DNA from: Embleya sp040629175
GTDB lineage: Bacteria > Actinomycetota > Actinomycetes > Streptomycetales > Streptomycetaceae
Reading direction: 5' to 3'
Assembly: GCF_040629175.1 (NCBI RefSeq)
Contig: NZ_JBEXUX010000001.1
Location: 639,456-703,455 of the forward strand
DNA length: 64,000 nucleotides
Part shown: piece by piece, positions 35,127 to 43,083 of the stretch
Layout of the letters: the number at the start of each line of letters is the position of its first letter
Position numbering within the stretch: position 1 is the first letter of the stretch
The notes under the pieces: model-generated
Database searches by the model: none
The model's input: only the letters and a program-made list of their open reading frames with translations
What the model was told of the DNA's origin: nothing
Program-made: the position numbers and the translations under genes

Positions 35127-35906
35127 ATGGGCGACCTGCTTGCGGGCAAGCGCATTCTCGTCACCGGCGTCATCACCGACGCCTCGATCGGCTTCCACGT
35201 CGCCAAGCGGGCCCAGGAGGAGGGCGCCGAGGTCGTACTGACCGGATTCGGCCGGCTCTCGCTGGTCAACCGGATCGCGAACCGGCTGCCGAAGCCCGCC
35301 CCGGTGATCGAGCTGGACGTGCAGAACCCCGAACACCTCGCGTCCCTCGCGGACAACGTGCGCGCGCACGTGCCCTCGCTCGACGGCGTCGTGCACTCGA
35401 TCGCGTTCGGTCCCAAGGACGCGCTCGGCGGCAACTTCCTCGACACCGAGTGGGCCGACGTGGCCACGGCGGTGCAGGTCTCGGCCTACTCGCTGAAGTC
35501 GCTGACGATGGCGTGCCTGCCGCTGATCGAGGCGAACGAGGGGCGTGGCGGCTCGGTCGTCGGCCTCGACTTCGACGCGCAGGTGGCCTGGCCGGGCTAC
35601 GACTGGATGGGTGTCGCCAAGGGCGCCCTGGAGTCGACCTCGCGCTACCTGGCCAAGTACCTGGGCGAGAAGAACATCCGGGTCAACCTGGTCTCCTCGG
35701 GCCCGGTCAAGACGATGGCCGCGAACAGCATCCCCGGCTTCGAGAAGTTCGAGGGTGTCTGGAACGAGAAGGCCCCGCTGGGCTGGGACCTGCGCGACGC
35801 GGACCCGGCCGCCCGGGGCGTGTGCGCACTGCTGTCCGACTGGTTCCCCAAGACCACCGGCGAGATCATCCACGTCGACGGCGGCCTGCACGCGATCGGC
35901 GCGTAA
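35127..35906 (+). CDS. fabI: Enoyl-[ACP] reductase (NADH), InhA/FabI type
   Basis: The 259-aa protein has the enoyl-reductase version of the cofactor site (ILVTGVITDASIGFHVAK), a DVQNPEHLASLADNV strand, and the catalytic YDWMGVAKGALES (Tyr and Lys six residues apart). The ending TTGEIIHVDGGLHAIGA is typical of actinobacterial InhA/FabI. It completes each round of fatty acid elongation. It is the target class of isoniazid and triclosan. It is co-transcribed with fabG. Confidence 0.97.
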   Translation: MGDLLAGKRILVTGVITDASIGFHVAKRAQEEGAEVVLTGFGRLSLVNRIANRLPKPAPVIELDVQNPEHLASLADNVRAHVPSLDGVVHSIAFGPKDALGGNFLDTEWADVATAVQVSAYSLKSLTMACLPLIEANEGRGGSVVGLDFDAQVAWPGYDWMGVAKGALESTSRYLAKYLGEKNIRVNLVSSGPVKTMAANSIPGFEKFEGVWNEKAPLGWDLRDADPAARGVCALLSDWFPKTTGEIIHVDGGLHAIGA

Positions 35907-35924
35907 CGCTCGAAACGTCTCCCG

Positions 35925-35966
35925 CAGCCCGATCGCCCGACCCACCCGGTCGTGGCGGTCGGGCTG
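35925..35966 (+). terminator. Alternative-stem hairpin after fabI
   Basis: CAGCCCGA (35925-35932) pairs with TCGGGCTG (35959-35966), and GCCCGACC (35935-35942) can instead pair with GGTCGGGC (35957-35964). Both place a strong stem just past the fabI stop. Confidence 0.5.
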
Positions 35967-35999
35967 TGTCGTCGTCGGCCGGGAGGGCGGACGGGCACG

Positions 36000-36026
36000 C
36001 GGGGCCGCCTGTGCACCGCGGCCCCG
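36000..36026. terminator. Hairpin CGGGGCCGC / GCGGCCCCG between convergent genes
   Basis: A perfect 9-bp stem with a nine-base loop lies between the convergent fabI and small membrane protein genes and could stop transcription from both sides. Confidence 0.5.
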
Positions 36027-36066
36027 TTCGCGAACGGCACGGCGGGCGGGAGGGCGAGAACCCTCG

Positions 36067-36363
36067 TCAACCGGTCGCGGCGGCGATCGTCGCGGCGATG
36101 CCGATCAGCACGGTGATCAGCAGCATGATGCCCAGGATGCCGCCGAGTTGCCTGGCCGAGGACTTGTTCGGGTCCGGCGGCGCGAGCACCGTCTGCCGGA
36201 GCTCGTCGGTCGCGCCCGATTCGGCGGCCTTGCGGGCGAGGATCTCGTTGCGCGCGGTCGAGCGCGCGACTTCCTCCGCGTGGGCGCGCTCCTCGCGGGC
36301 CTTGCGAGCGGCCATGGCCCGCTCGTACCGCTCCTTGGAGGATTCGCCAGATGTAGCAGCCAT
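36067..36363 (-). CDS. Small tail-anchored-like membrane protein
   Basis: The 98-aa protein starts at ATG 36363 (MAATSGESSK). A long charged helix (residues about 8-62, rich in Lys, Arg, Glu and Ala: KERYERAMAARKAREERAHAEEV) looks like a coiled coil. A single C-terminal membrane helix follows (GGILGIMLLITVLIGIAATIAA). The layout suggests a cytoplasmic coiled coil anchored by its tail. I recognise no named family. Nothing in the context shows its job. Confidence 0.75.
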   Translation of the reverse strand: MAATSGESSKERYERAMAARKAREERAHAEEVARSTARNEILARKAAESGATDELRQTVLAPPDPNKSSARQLGGILGIMLLITVLIGIAATIAAATG

Positions 36364-36776
36364 GGGGACGAGTTTCGCAGACCCGCCCGGCCGGACCGAC
36401 CGGTGGGGTGGAGCGGGTCGCACGGCGACCGGGGGCCGGCCGGGGTGGGGCGAGCGGGAACTCCGGGTGACCGGTCGGGCGTTGTGCACGCGTAGGGACC
36501 CGCACCGAGGATGACCTTCCCCCGAGTGCCGCACCGGGCGTTGTCGCAGGTCGGCGGCGTCGGGGCAAAAGCTTCCCCTTACATGTATCCGGTCGTGCCC
36601 CGACCGATCGCCCGCCCGGCTCCTTCTCAGGGGTGGGGCCAGCCCTACTACGCAGGGGTGCCTGCCCCCCGATCAAGACACCGGTTCGCAGGATGTGGCT
36701 CCCGGTTGCCCGCCAATACCTTCGTGTGTGTCGAGGAAGACCCTCGGCGAAGCGGAGCACACAGGAGCGGGGACCA
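36364..36776. other. 413-base divergent intergenic region before the MMPL gene
   Basis: No supported gene is present. A plus-strand frame across 36511-36882 has no homology I recognise and runs into the MMPL gene in another frame. The region carries the MMPL ribosome binding site (AGGAGCGGGGACC before 36777) and presumably its promoter. I see no convincing -35/-10 pair or palindrome. Confidence 0.5.
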
Positions 36777-39131
36777 ATGGCATCCAGGCGTAATTTCGCC
36801 GCCTCGATCGGTGGCTGGAGTGCACAGCATCGCAAGACGGCGGTATTCGGGTGGCTGCTGTTCGTGGTCCTCGCCGTCGTGATCGGCAACATGAGCGGGA
36901 CGAAGGAGATCAGCAAGGCCGAGCGCGGTGTGGGGGAGTCCGGCCGGGCCGCACGGATCATCGACGACGCGGGGATCAAGGAGCCCGCGGGCGAGATGGT
37001 GCTGGTCCGCAGCGACAAGCTGGTCACCGAGGACACGAAGTTCCGCGCCGCGGTCGACGATGTGATCAACCGGGTCAACGCCACGCAGGTCAAGGACGGC
37101 AAGGGCCCGGCCACCGAGCACATGCGTTCTCCGTTCGCCGGTGACGGCGGCATCTCCTCGGACAAGCATTCGGTGCTTATCCAGTTCGACATGACGGGCG
37201 AGGAGGACAAGGCCGCCGACAACATCCAGCCCGTGCTGGACGCGGTGGCCGAGGCCCGCAAGGCGCACCCGGACGTGGTGGTCGAGCAGTTCGGCGACGC
37301 CAGCGGCGAGAAGTGGTTCCAGGACACCATCGCCAAGGACTTCACCCGGGCCGAATGGACCGCCGTCCCGCTCGCCCTGGGCATCCTGCTCGTCGCGTTC
37401 GGCGCCGTGGTCGCCGCACTGCTGCCGGTGGCCCTGGCCCTGACCGCGTTCGTGGCCGCGGGCGGTCTGCTCGCGTTGAGCAGTCGGCTGATGCCGGTCG
37501 GCGACAGCGCCCAGTCGGTGATGCTGCTGATCGGCCTGGCCGTGGGCGTCGACTACTGCATGTTCTACCTGCGCCGTGAGCGTGAGGAGCGGGCCAAGGG
37601 ACGCGACCCGGAGACCGCGCTGCGGATTGCCGCCGCCACCTCCGGCCGTTCCGTGCTGATCTCCGGCATCACCGTCATCGTCGCGATGGCCGGCATGCTC
37701 CTGTCCGGACTCAGCGAATTCGAGTCGATGGCCTCCGCGACCATCCTGGTCGTGCTCACCGCGGTGCTCGGCTCGCTCACCGTGCTCCCGGCGATCCTGT
37801 CGATGCTGGGCGACCGGGTGGACCTGGGCAAGATTCCCGGGCTCGCCAAGATGCGCCGTCCCACCGAGGGCAGCAAGGCGTGGGGCAAGATCCTGGGCGT
37901 GGTGCTGAGCCGGCCCAAGGGCACCGCGGTGCTCGCCGGCGGTCTGCTGATCGCGCTGACCGTCCCCGCGATCGGCATGAAGACCTCCGAACTGCCGATC
38001 GACAAGGAACTGCCGACCTCGCTGTCCATCGTGCAGACCTACCAGCACATCGAGAAGGCGTTCCCCGGCGGCCCGGCGCCCGCCCAGATCGTGGTCAAGG
38101 CGACCAACCCCGACGACCCCAGGCTCGCGGCGGCGTTCGACAAGCTGCGCGCCGAGGCGGTCGCCACCGGACAGATGCACGAGCCGATCGAGGTCGAGCG
38201 GCAGGGCGGCACGAACGTCTTCAAGGTCTCGGTCCCGCTCGCCGGCGGCGGCAACGACTCCACCAGCAACAAGGCCCTGGACACGCTCCGCGGCAAGGTC
38301 ATCCCGAACACGCTGGGCAAGCTGGACGGCGTGGACGCCCCGGTGACCGGCAACACCGCCGGGTCGGTGGACTTCAACGACAAGCTCGACGACACGCGAC
38401 TGCCGATCTTCGCCTTCGTGCTCGGCTTCGCCTTCCTGCTGATGCTGGTCTCGTTCCGCTCGATCGCCATCGCGGTCACCGCGATCGTGCTCAACCTGCT
38501 GTCGGTGGGCGCCGCCTACGGTGTGATGACGCTCGTCTTCCAGGAGGGCTACGGCGACTCGCTGGTGGGCACGGAGGCACCGGGCGCGATCGTCTCCTGG
38601 ATCCCGATGTTCCTGTTCGTGATCCTGTTCGGCCTCTCGATGGACTACCACGTGTTCGTGGTCTCGCGAATCCGTGAGGCGTACGACAAGGGCATGGACA
38701 CCAAGTCGGCCGTGTCGCACGGCATCCGCACCACCGCCGGGGTGGTGACCAGCGCGGCGACGATCATGGTCGCGGTGTTCGGGGTCTTCGGCACCCTGTC
38801 GATGCAGTCGATGAAGCAGTTCGGTGTCGGCCTGGCGGTCGCGGTCCTGCTGGACGCGACGATCATCCGCGGTCTGCTGCTGCCGGCCGTGATGACCCTG
38901 CTCGGCGACCGCAACTGGTACCTGCCCCGCTGGCTCGGCTGGCTGCCGCAGATGGACCACGGCGACGAGGCGATCGAGGCGCCGGCCCCGGCCGCCGAGC
39001 CGGTCCCCGCGTACGCCTCGGCCGGCGGCTACGGCACACCGACATACGAGACGGGTCGCCACCGGGGCGGCAACGGCTACGACGAGAGCGTGTCCGGCTC
39101 GCGCCGGATCCCGCGCCCGCCGGTCGGCTGA
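36777..39131 (+). CDS. MMPL-family RND transporter
   Basis: The 784-aa protein starts at ATG 36777. The duplicated RND/MMPL plan is clear: an N-terminal helix (KTAVFGWLLFVVLAVVIG), an extracytoplasmic domain (about residues 40-195), a bundle of five helices with VGVDYCMFYLRREREE, a second extracytoplasmic domain (about 415-545), then a second bundle with FGLSMDYHVFVVSRIREAYDKG and a C-terminal cytoplasmic tail of about 75 Pro/Gly/Ala-rich residues. The buried acidic/Tyr pair in D-Y is the proton-relay site of MmpL proteins. Cargo is likely a lipid, siderophore or drug; nothing nearby identifies it. Confidence 0.95.
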   Translation: MASRRNFAASIGGWSAQHRKTAVFGWLLFVVLAVVIGNMSGTKEISKAERGVGESGRAARIIDDAGIKEPAGEMVLVRSDKLVTEDTKFRAAVDDVINRVNATQVKDGKGPATEHMRSPFAGDGGISSDKHSVLIQFDMTGEEDKAADNIQPVLDAVAEARKAHPDVVVEQFGDASGEKWFQDTIAKDFTRAEWTAVPLALGILLVAFGAVVAALLPVALALTAFVAAGGLLALSSRLMPVGDSAQSVMLLIGLAVGVDYCMFYLRREREERAKGRDPETALRIAAATSGRSVLISGITVIVAMAGMLLSGLSEFESMASATILVVLTAVLGSLTVLPAILSMLGDRVDLGKIPGLAKMRRPTEGSKAWGKILGVVLSRPKGTAVLAGGLLIALTVPAIGMKTSELPIDKELPTSLSIVQTYQHIEKAFPGGPAPAQIVVKATNPDDPRLAAAFDKLRAEAVATGQMHEPIEVERQGGTNVFKVSVPLAGGGNDSTSNKALDTLRGKVIPNTLGKLDGVDAPVTGNTAGSVDFNDKLDDTRLPIFAFVLGFAFLLMLVSFRSIAIAVTAIVLNLLSVGAAYGVMTLVFQEGYGDSLVGTEAPGAIVSWIPMFLFVILFGLSMDYHVFVVSRIREAYDKGMDTKSAVSHGIRTTAGVVTSAATIMVAVFGVFGTLSMQSMKQFGVGLAVAVLLDATIIRGLLLPAVMTLLGDRNWYLPRWLGWLPQMDHGDEAIEAPAPAAEPVPAYASAGGYGTPTYETGRHRGGNGYDESVSGSRRIPRPPVG

Positions 39132-39206
39132 CTGCCGAGCGCACGGTCGCCGGTGCGGGGCCGGCGACGACCGTGACGACCACCACCCCGTAGATCCGAG
39201 GAAAGC

Positions 39207-39240
39207 ACGGGTCGGGACCGGATACTCGGTCCCGACCCGT
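39207..39240 (+). terminator. 14-bp hairpin after MMPL gene
   Basis: ACGGGTCGGGACCG and CGGTCCCGACCCGT pair exactly around GATACT, 76 bases after the MMPL stop. Confidence 0.75.
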
Positions 39241-39353
39241 CGTGCGTGGGGCGCGGTCGCCCGGCCCGGTCGGCGCGTGCCCGCTCCTCCTCGATCGAGT
39301 CCTGCGGTGCCGACCGGCAGTGCACAACGGCCGATGTCTGAGAGGCTGAACCC

Positions 39354-39869
39354 ATGGCATCCCACCGACAGCGCAATCTTGTGGTGATGAGGCACGCGAA
39401 GGCCGAGTGGCCCGACGGGCCGGACCACGAGCGACCCCTGGCCGAACGCGGCCGCAAGGACGCGGCCGAGACCGGGCACCGACTGCTCGACCAGGGCATC
39501 ACCCCCGATCTGGTGGTGTGCTCGCCGGCCGTACGCACTCGGGAGACCTGGCGGCTCGCGGGCAAGGCCTACGACCACAAGCCGCACACCGTCTACGACG
39601 AGCGGGTGTACGAGGCGAGCGCGCAGGCGCTGCTCTACCTCGTCCAGGAGACCCCCGACGAGGTCGACACACTGCTGCTGATCGGGCACAACCCGGGCGT
39701 GGCCACGCTGGTCAACGCGTTGGCGGGCAGCGGCGAGGACGACACGCTGGTGCGCCTGCGGGAGAAGTATCCGACCTCGGCGGTCGCGGTGCTGAGCCTG
39801 CACACCGCGTGGGCCGACCTCCAGGAGCGCTCGGCACACCTGGTTCGCTTCAGCACGCCGGCGACCTGA
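39354..39869 (+). CDS. SixA-like histidine phosphatase
   Basis: The 171-aa protein belongs to the short histidine-phosphatase branch. It has the catalytic motif VVMRHAKAEWPDG (His about 13), RPLAERGRKDAAETG, the conserved arginine-rich SPAVRTRETWRLAG and the second catalytic histidine in LLIGHNPGV. SixA proteins in other bacteria remove phosphate from histidine-containing phosphotransfer domains; the substrate here is unknown. It ends convergently with serB across a perfect bidirectional terminator. Confidence 0.93.
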   Translation: MASHRQRNLVVMRHAKAEWPDGPDHERPLAERGRKDAAETGHRLLDQGITPDLVVCSPAVRTRETWRLAGKAYDHKPHTVYDERVYEASAQALLYLVQETPDEVDTLLLIGHNPGVATLVNALAGSGEDDTLVRLREKYPTSAVAVLSLHTAWADLQERSAHLVRFSTPAT

Positions 39870-39877
39870 CCCCGACG

Positions 39878-39927
39878 TCCGGGCCCGCCCGGTCGCACCG
39901 TGTGCGGTGCGACCGGGCGGGCCCGGA
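39878..39927. terminator. Bidirectional terminator, 23-bp perfect stem
   Basis: Arms at 39878-39900 and 39905-39927 are fully complementary over 23 bases with a TGTG loop. It lies between the convergent sixA-like and serB genes and must stop transcription from both directions. Confidence 0.9.
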
Positions 39928-39947
39928 TTCGGTTCCGCGGGGGCCGG

Positions 39948-41132
39948 CTACGCGTCCGCCGCGTCCGCCGCCTCGATCTCGTCCCGGGTCACGCCCAGCA
40001 GGAAAAGCACGGTGTCCAGGAACGGCACGTTGACCGCGGTGTCGGCGGCCTCGCGCACCACCGGCTTGGCGTTGAAGGCCACCCCCAGGCCGGCGGCGTT
40101 GAGCATGTCCAGGTCGTTCGCGCCGTCGCCGATGGCGACCGTGGCGGTCAACGGCACCCCCGCGTCGGCCGCGAAGCCGCGCAGCAGCCGGGCCTTGCCC
40201 GCCCGGTCGACGATCTCGCCGACCACCCGCCCGGTGAGCCTGCCGTCCACCACCTCCAGGGTGTTGGCCGCGCTGTAGTCGAGCCCGAGCTGCTCCACGA
40301 GCGCGTCGGTGACCTGGGTGAATCCGCCCGAGACGATGCCCACCTTGTAGCCGAGCCGCTTGAGCGTGCGCACCAGGGTGCGCGCACCGCGGGTGAGCAC
40401 GACCTGCTCGCGGACCTTGGCGATGGCGTCCTCGTCCAGCCCGGCGAGCAGCGCCACCCGGGCCCGCAACGACTCGGCGAAGTCCAACTCGCCGCGCATC
40501 GCGGCGGCGGTCACCTCGGCCACCTCGTCCAGGCAGCCGGCGTGCTCGGCCAGCAGCTCGATCACCTCGCCCTGGATCAGGGTCGAGTCCACGTCCATCA
40601 CGATCAGCCGCTTGGCCCGGCGGCGCAGGCCGGAGGGCTGGACCGCGACGTCCACCCGGCGCTCGGCGGCCTCGGTGGCCAGCTCCAGGCGCAGCTTGTC
40701 CGTCTCGACGCCGGAGACCTGGAGCTCGATCGCGGTCACCGGGTACTTGGCGAGGCGGAATATCCGGTCGATGTTGGCGCCGGTGGCCGCGATCCGGTGC
40801 GCTATCCCGGCGAACGCGGCGGCCTCCAGCGGGTGGCCCAGCACGGTGACGTGCGAGCGGCCCTCGCCGCGCGGACGGTTGTCGCCGACACCGGAGAGGA
40901 TCTCCGCCTCCAGCCGCTCGCCGTCCGCCCAGCGGTGCACGCCGGCCCGCAGCCGGCCCTCGTCGGTCGGCGTGGTGATCAGGACGCACAGCGTGAGCCG
41001 GCCCCGGGTGACGGTCTGCTCGACGTCGACGACCTCGACGGAGTGGCCGGCCAGGATCTCGAAGAGGCTCGACGTCACCCCCGGCCGGTCCTTGCCGAAG
41101 ATCTTGACGAGAAGAGTGCGCGGCGCATTCAT
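39948..41132 (-). CDS. serB: Phosphoserine phosphatase with N-terminal ACT domains
   Basis: The 394-aa enzyme makes serine from phosphoserine. An ACT-like regulatory domain starts at residue 5 (RTLLVKIFGKDRPGVTSSLFEIL), a second occupies about residues 95-165, and the HAD core follows: VMDVDSTLIQ (nucleophile Asp about 175), VGIVSGGFTQ, and VAIGDGANDLDML. It is longer than the E. coli enzyme because of the two ACT domains, as in mycobacterial SerB2, where serine inhibits through them. Confidence 0.96.
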   Translation of the reverse strand: MNAPRTLLVKIFGKDRPGVTSSLFEILAGHSVEVVDVEQTVTRGRLTLCVLITTPTDEGRLRAGVHRWADGERLEAEILSGVGDNRPRGEGRSHVTVLGHPLEAAAFAGIAHRIAATGANIDRIFRLAKYPVTAIELQVSGVETDKLRLELATEAAERRVDVAVQPSGLRRRAKRLIVMDVDSTLIQGEVIELLAEHAGCLDEVAEVTAAAMRGELDFAESLRARVALLAGLDEDAIAKVREQVVLTRGARTLVRTLKRLGYKVGIVSGGFTQVTDALVEQLGLDYSAANTLEVVDGRLTGRVVGEIVDRAGKARLLRGFAADAGVPLTATVAIGDGANDLDMLNAAGLGVAFNAKPVVREAADTAVNVPFLDTVLFLLGVTRDEIEAADAADA

Positions 41133-41218
41133 GATGCTTCACGGTACCGGCCGTTCGAGGGCACGCGCGTCACCGGTCCACGGTACGAACACTGCGGCCG
41201 GCCGCACGGCGGCGGAAT

Positions 41219-42838
41219 CTACCCAGGCCAGGGGCCGTCCCGGGTCGGCGCCTGCGGGTCGGGCGGGGGTGGCGGGCGATACGCCGGGGCGGGCCTGTTC
41301 GAGTACGGCGGGCCCGGTGGCGCCGCCGGGCCGGGCGGGCTCGGCGCGCCGGGGTGCGCCGGGCGGCCGGGCGGATACGGCGCGGCCGGCGGCCGGTGCG
41401 GCGGCGGCGCGGCACGGGTGGGCCGCGCCGGGCCCGAGGCCGCAGCCGGGGCGACCGGGTCGGTCCGGCGGTAGCGCACCCAGTCGGCGACCGCGCCGCC
41501 GATGAAGCCGGCACACCCGCCCCACAGCAGACCGAGCACCAGGGTCCACAGGTAGTCCGCGTGCAGCGACACCGACGCGCCCGGGGACACCACTCCGCCC
41601 AGGATGTTCACCGCGACCTTGAGCTGGAGCTGCATCAGATAGGCGACGACCAGCAGGCCGCCCGCGAGGGTGACCGCGAACCGCCACGCGTGTTGCAACG
41701 GACGCACCGACGCGGGCGCGCGCAGCGCCATCACGGTCGCGCCGAGCAGCAGCAACAGCGCGGAGAACAGCGGGACGAACCACGCCCGCGAGTCGAACTC
41801 GGCCAGCCGGTCGATCCGGATCGGCAGACCGTCCCCGGCGGAAGCCTTGACCAACTTGCCCAGCGGGCCGGGCAGACCGAAGGAGAAACCGCCGACCTCG
41901 GTCGGCGCGCTGGTCGTGGCCTTCCACGGGATGCCCAGGCCGAGCGAGGCCAGCAACCAGACCGCGTTGGGCAGCGCGAAGAACATGCCGCCGATCATCC
42001 GCTTCGGCGCGGGCGCGGCGGCGGCCACGAACGGGGTGCCCACGATCCCGGTGACCACCGCGGTGATCAGTACCGCGAGCAGACCCGCGATCGGGGCCCG
42101 CAGCACCGCGCGGTGCCGCAGCCACCTGAGCGGCAGCGGCCCGCGCGCGGACACCGCGACCGTGGCCAGCAGGGTGATCAGCAACCACAACGCGCCGAAG
42201 ACCAGCGTGCCGCTCACCTCGGTCTCGAACCGGGCCGCCGCGCCGAGCTCGAAGATGCCGATCAGATCCTGCGCCTGCCCGCCGCTCACCTGGGAGACGA
42301 ACTCGTCGATCGGCAGCGAGTCCCTGCCCAGCGACACCACCACGCCCAGCGCGGCCATGGTGAACACCAGGACCCGCACGCCGTGCACGACCAGATCCAG
42401 CGCGCCGATCACCAGCCGATGACGCAGCGGACGCAGGAACAACCAGCCCAGCACGAGCGCGCCGATCAAACCGATGCCGAGCAGCATGATGTCGACCTTG
42501 CCGCTGCCCTGCGCGAGCGAGACGTCGCCGGTGAGTCGGCTGAGGATGTCGTTGCTCGGAGTGCCCTCCTCGGCGCCCTTCAGGTCGACCGTGCCACCCA
42601 CCGCCAGCGCGATCACCGCCGCGATCAGCGCGGGCATCGTGCTCGACGGCAGGCTGTTCGCGCCCAGCAACCACAACGCCAGCCACGCCGCCACGGCCAT
42701 CGCCACGAACGCGGCGAGCACCGCGCCGAGCGCGTGCAGCCAGGGGGCCACGCCGCCCCACGGCGCCGGGCCCGCCGGTGGTCGGGCCGAAGGCGGGTCG
42801 TGCTGCGGTGCGTTGTGCTGTTGCTGGTTCCAGGACAC
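41219..42838 (-). CDS. Streptophobe-like multipass membrane protein
   Basis: The GTG at 42838 has AGGAG five bases upstream and gives 539 aa. After a polar 30-residue head, hydrophobic helices run through about residue 470, at least nine of them, with loops such as FLRPLRHRLVIGALDLV and DYLWTLVLGLLWGGCAGFIGGAV. The tail of about 70 residues is almost all Pro, Ala and Gly. The overall plan resembles the actinobacterial streptophobe family, which has no assigned function. It is divergent from the FHA-ABC transporter gene, 245 bases apart. Confidence 0.8.
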   Translation of the reverse strand: MSWNQQQHNAPQHDPPSARPPAGPAPWGGVAPWLHALGAVLAAFVAMAVAAWLALWLLGANSLPSSTMPALIAAVIALAVGGTVDLKGAEEGTPSNDILSRLTGDVSLAQGSGKVDIMLLGIGLIGALVLGWLFLRPLRHRLVIGALDLVVHGVRVLVFTMAALGVVVSLGRDSLPIDEFVSQVSGGQAQDLIGIFELGAAARFETEVSGTLVFGALWLLITLLATVAVSARGPLPLRWLRHRAVLRAPIAGLLAVLITAVVTGIVGTPFVAAAAPAPKRMIGGMFFALPNAVWLLASLGLGIPWKATTSAPTEVGGFSFGLPGPLGKLVKASAGDGLPIRIDRLAEFDSRAWFVPLFSALLLLLGATVMALRAPASVRPLQHAWRFAVTLAGGLLVVAYLMQLQLKVAVNILGGVVSPGASVSLHADYLWTLVLGLLWGGCAGFIGGAVADWVRYRRTDPVAPAAASGPARPTRAAPPPHRPPAAPYPPGRPAHPGAPSPPGPAAPPGPPYSNRPAPAYRPPPPPDPQAPTRDGPWPG

Positions 42839-43083
42839 AACCGCTCCTGTCACGTGCGACCCGACTGCCGGATGAGCGGGACAAACTCGACTATCGAGCG
42901 CACCGACGCGCGCGTCAACGGATTCGGCCGTACTGCGCACCCGCGAGTGCGGCCCGGGCGTGGTTGTCATCCTCCGTCAGAGTGGTTTCCCTGCCCTCAA
43001 GGATGAGAAAGCCTGCCCGAGCGGCCCCCGCGTCCCTACACTCTCCAAGAGTGGGGGACAGCTACGCGCCAGAAGGACCGGCA

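Noticed and set aside
36511..36882. Plus-strand frame before the MMPL gene
   Set aside because: Overlaps the MMPL start out of frame and shows no recognisable protein features.
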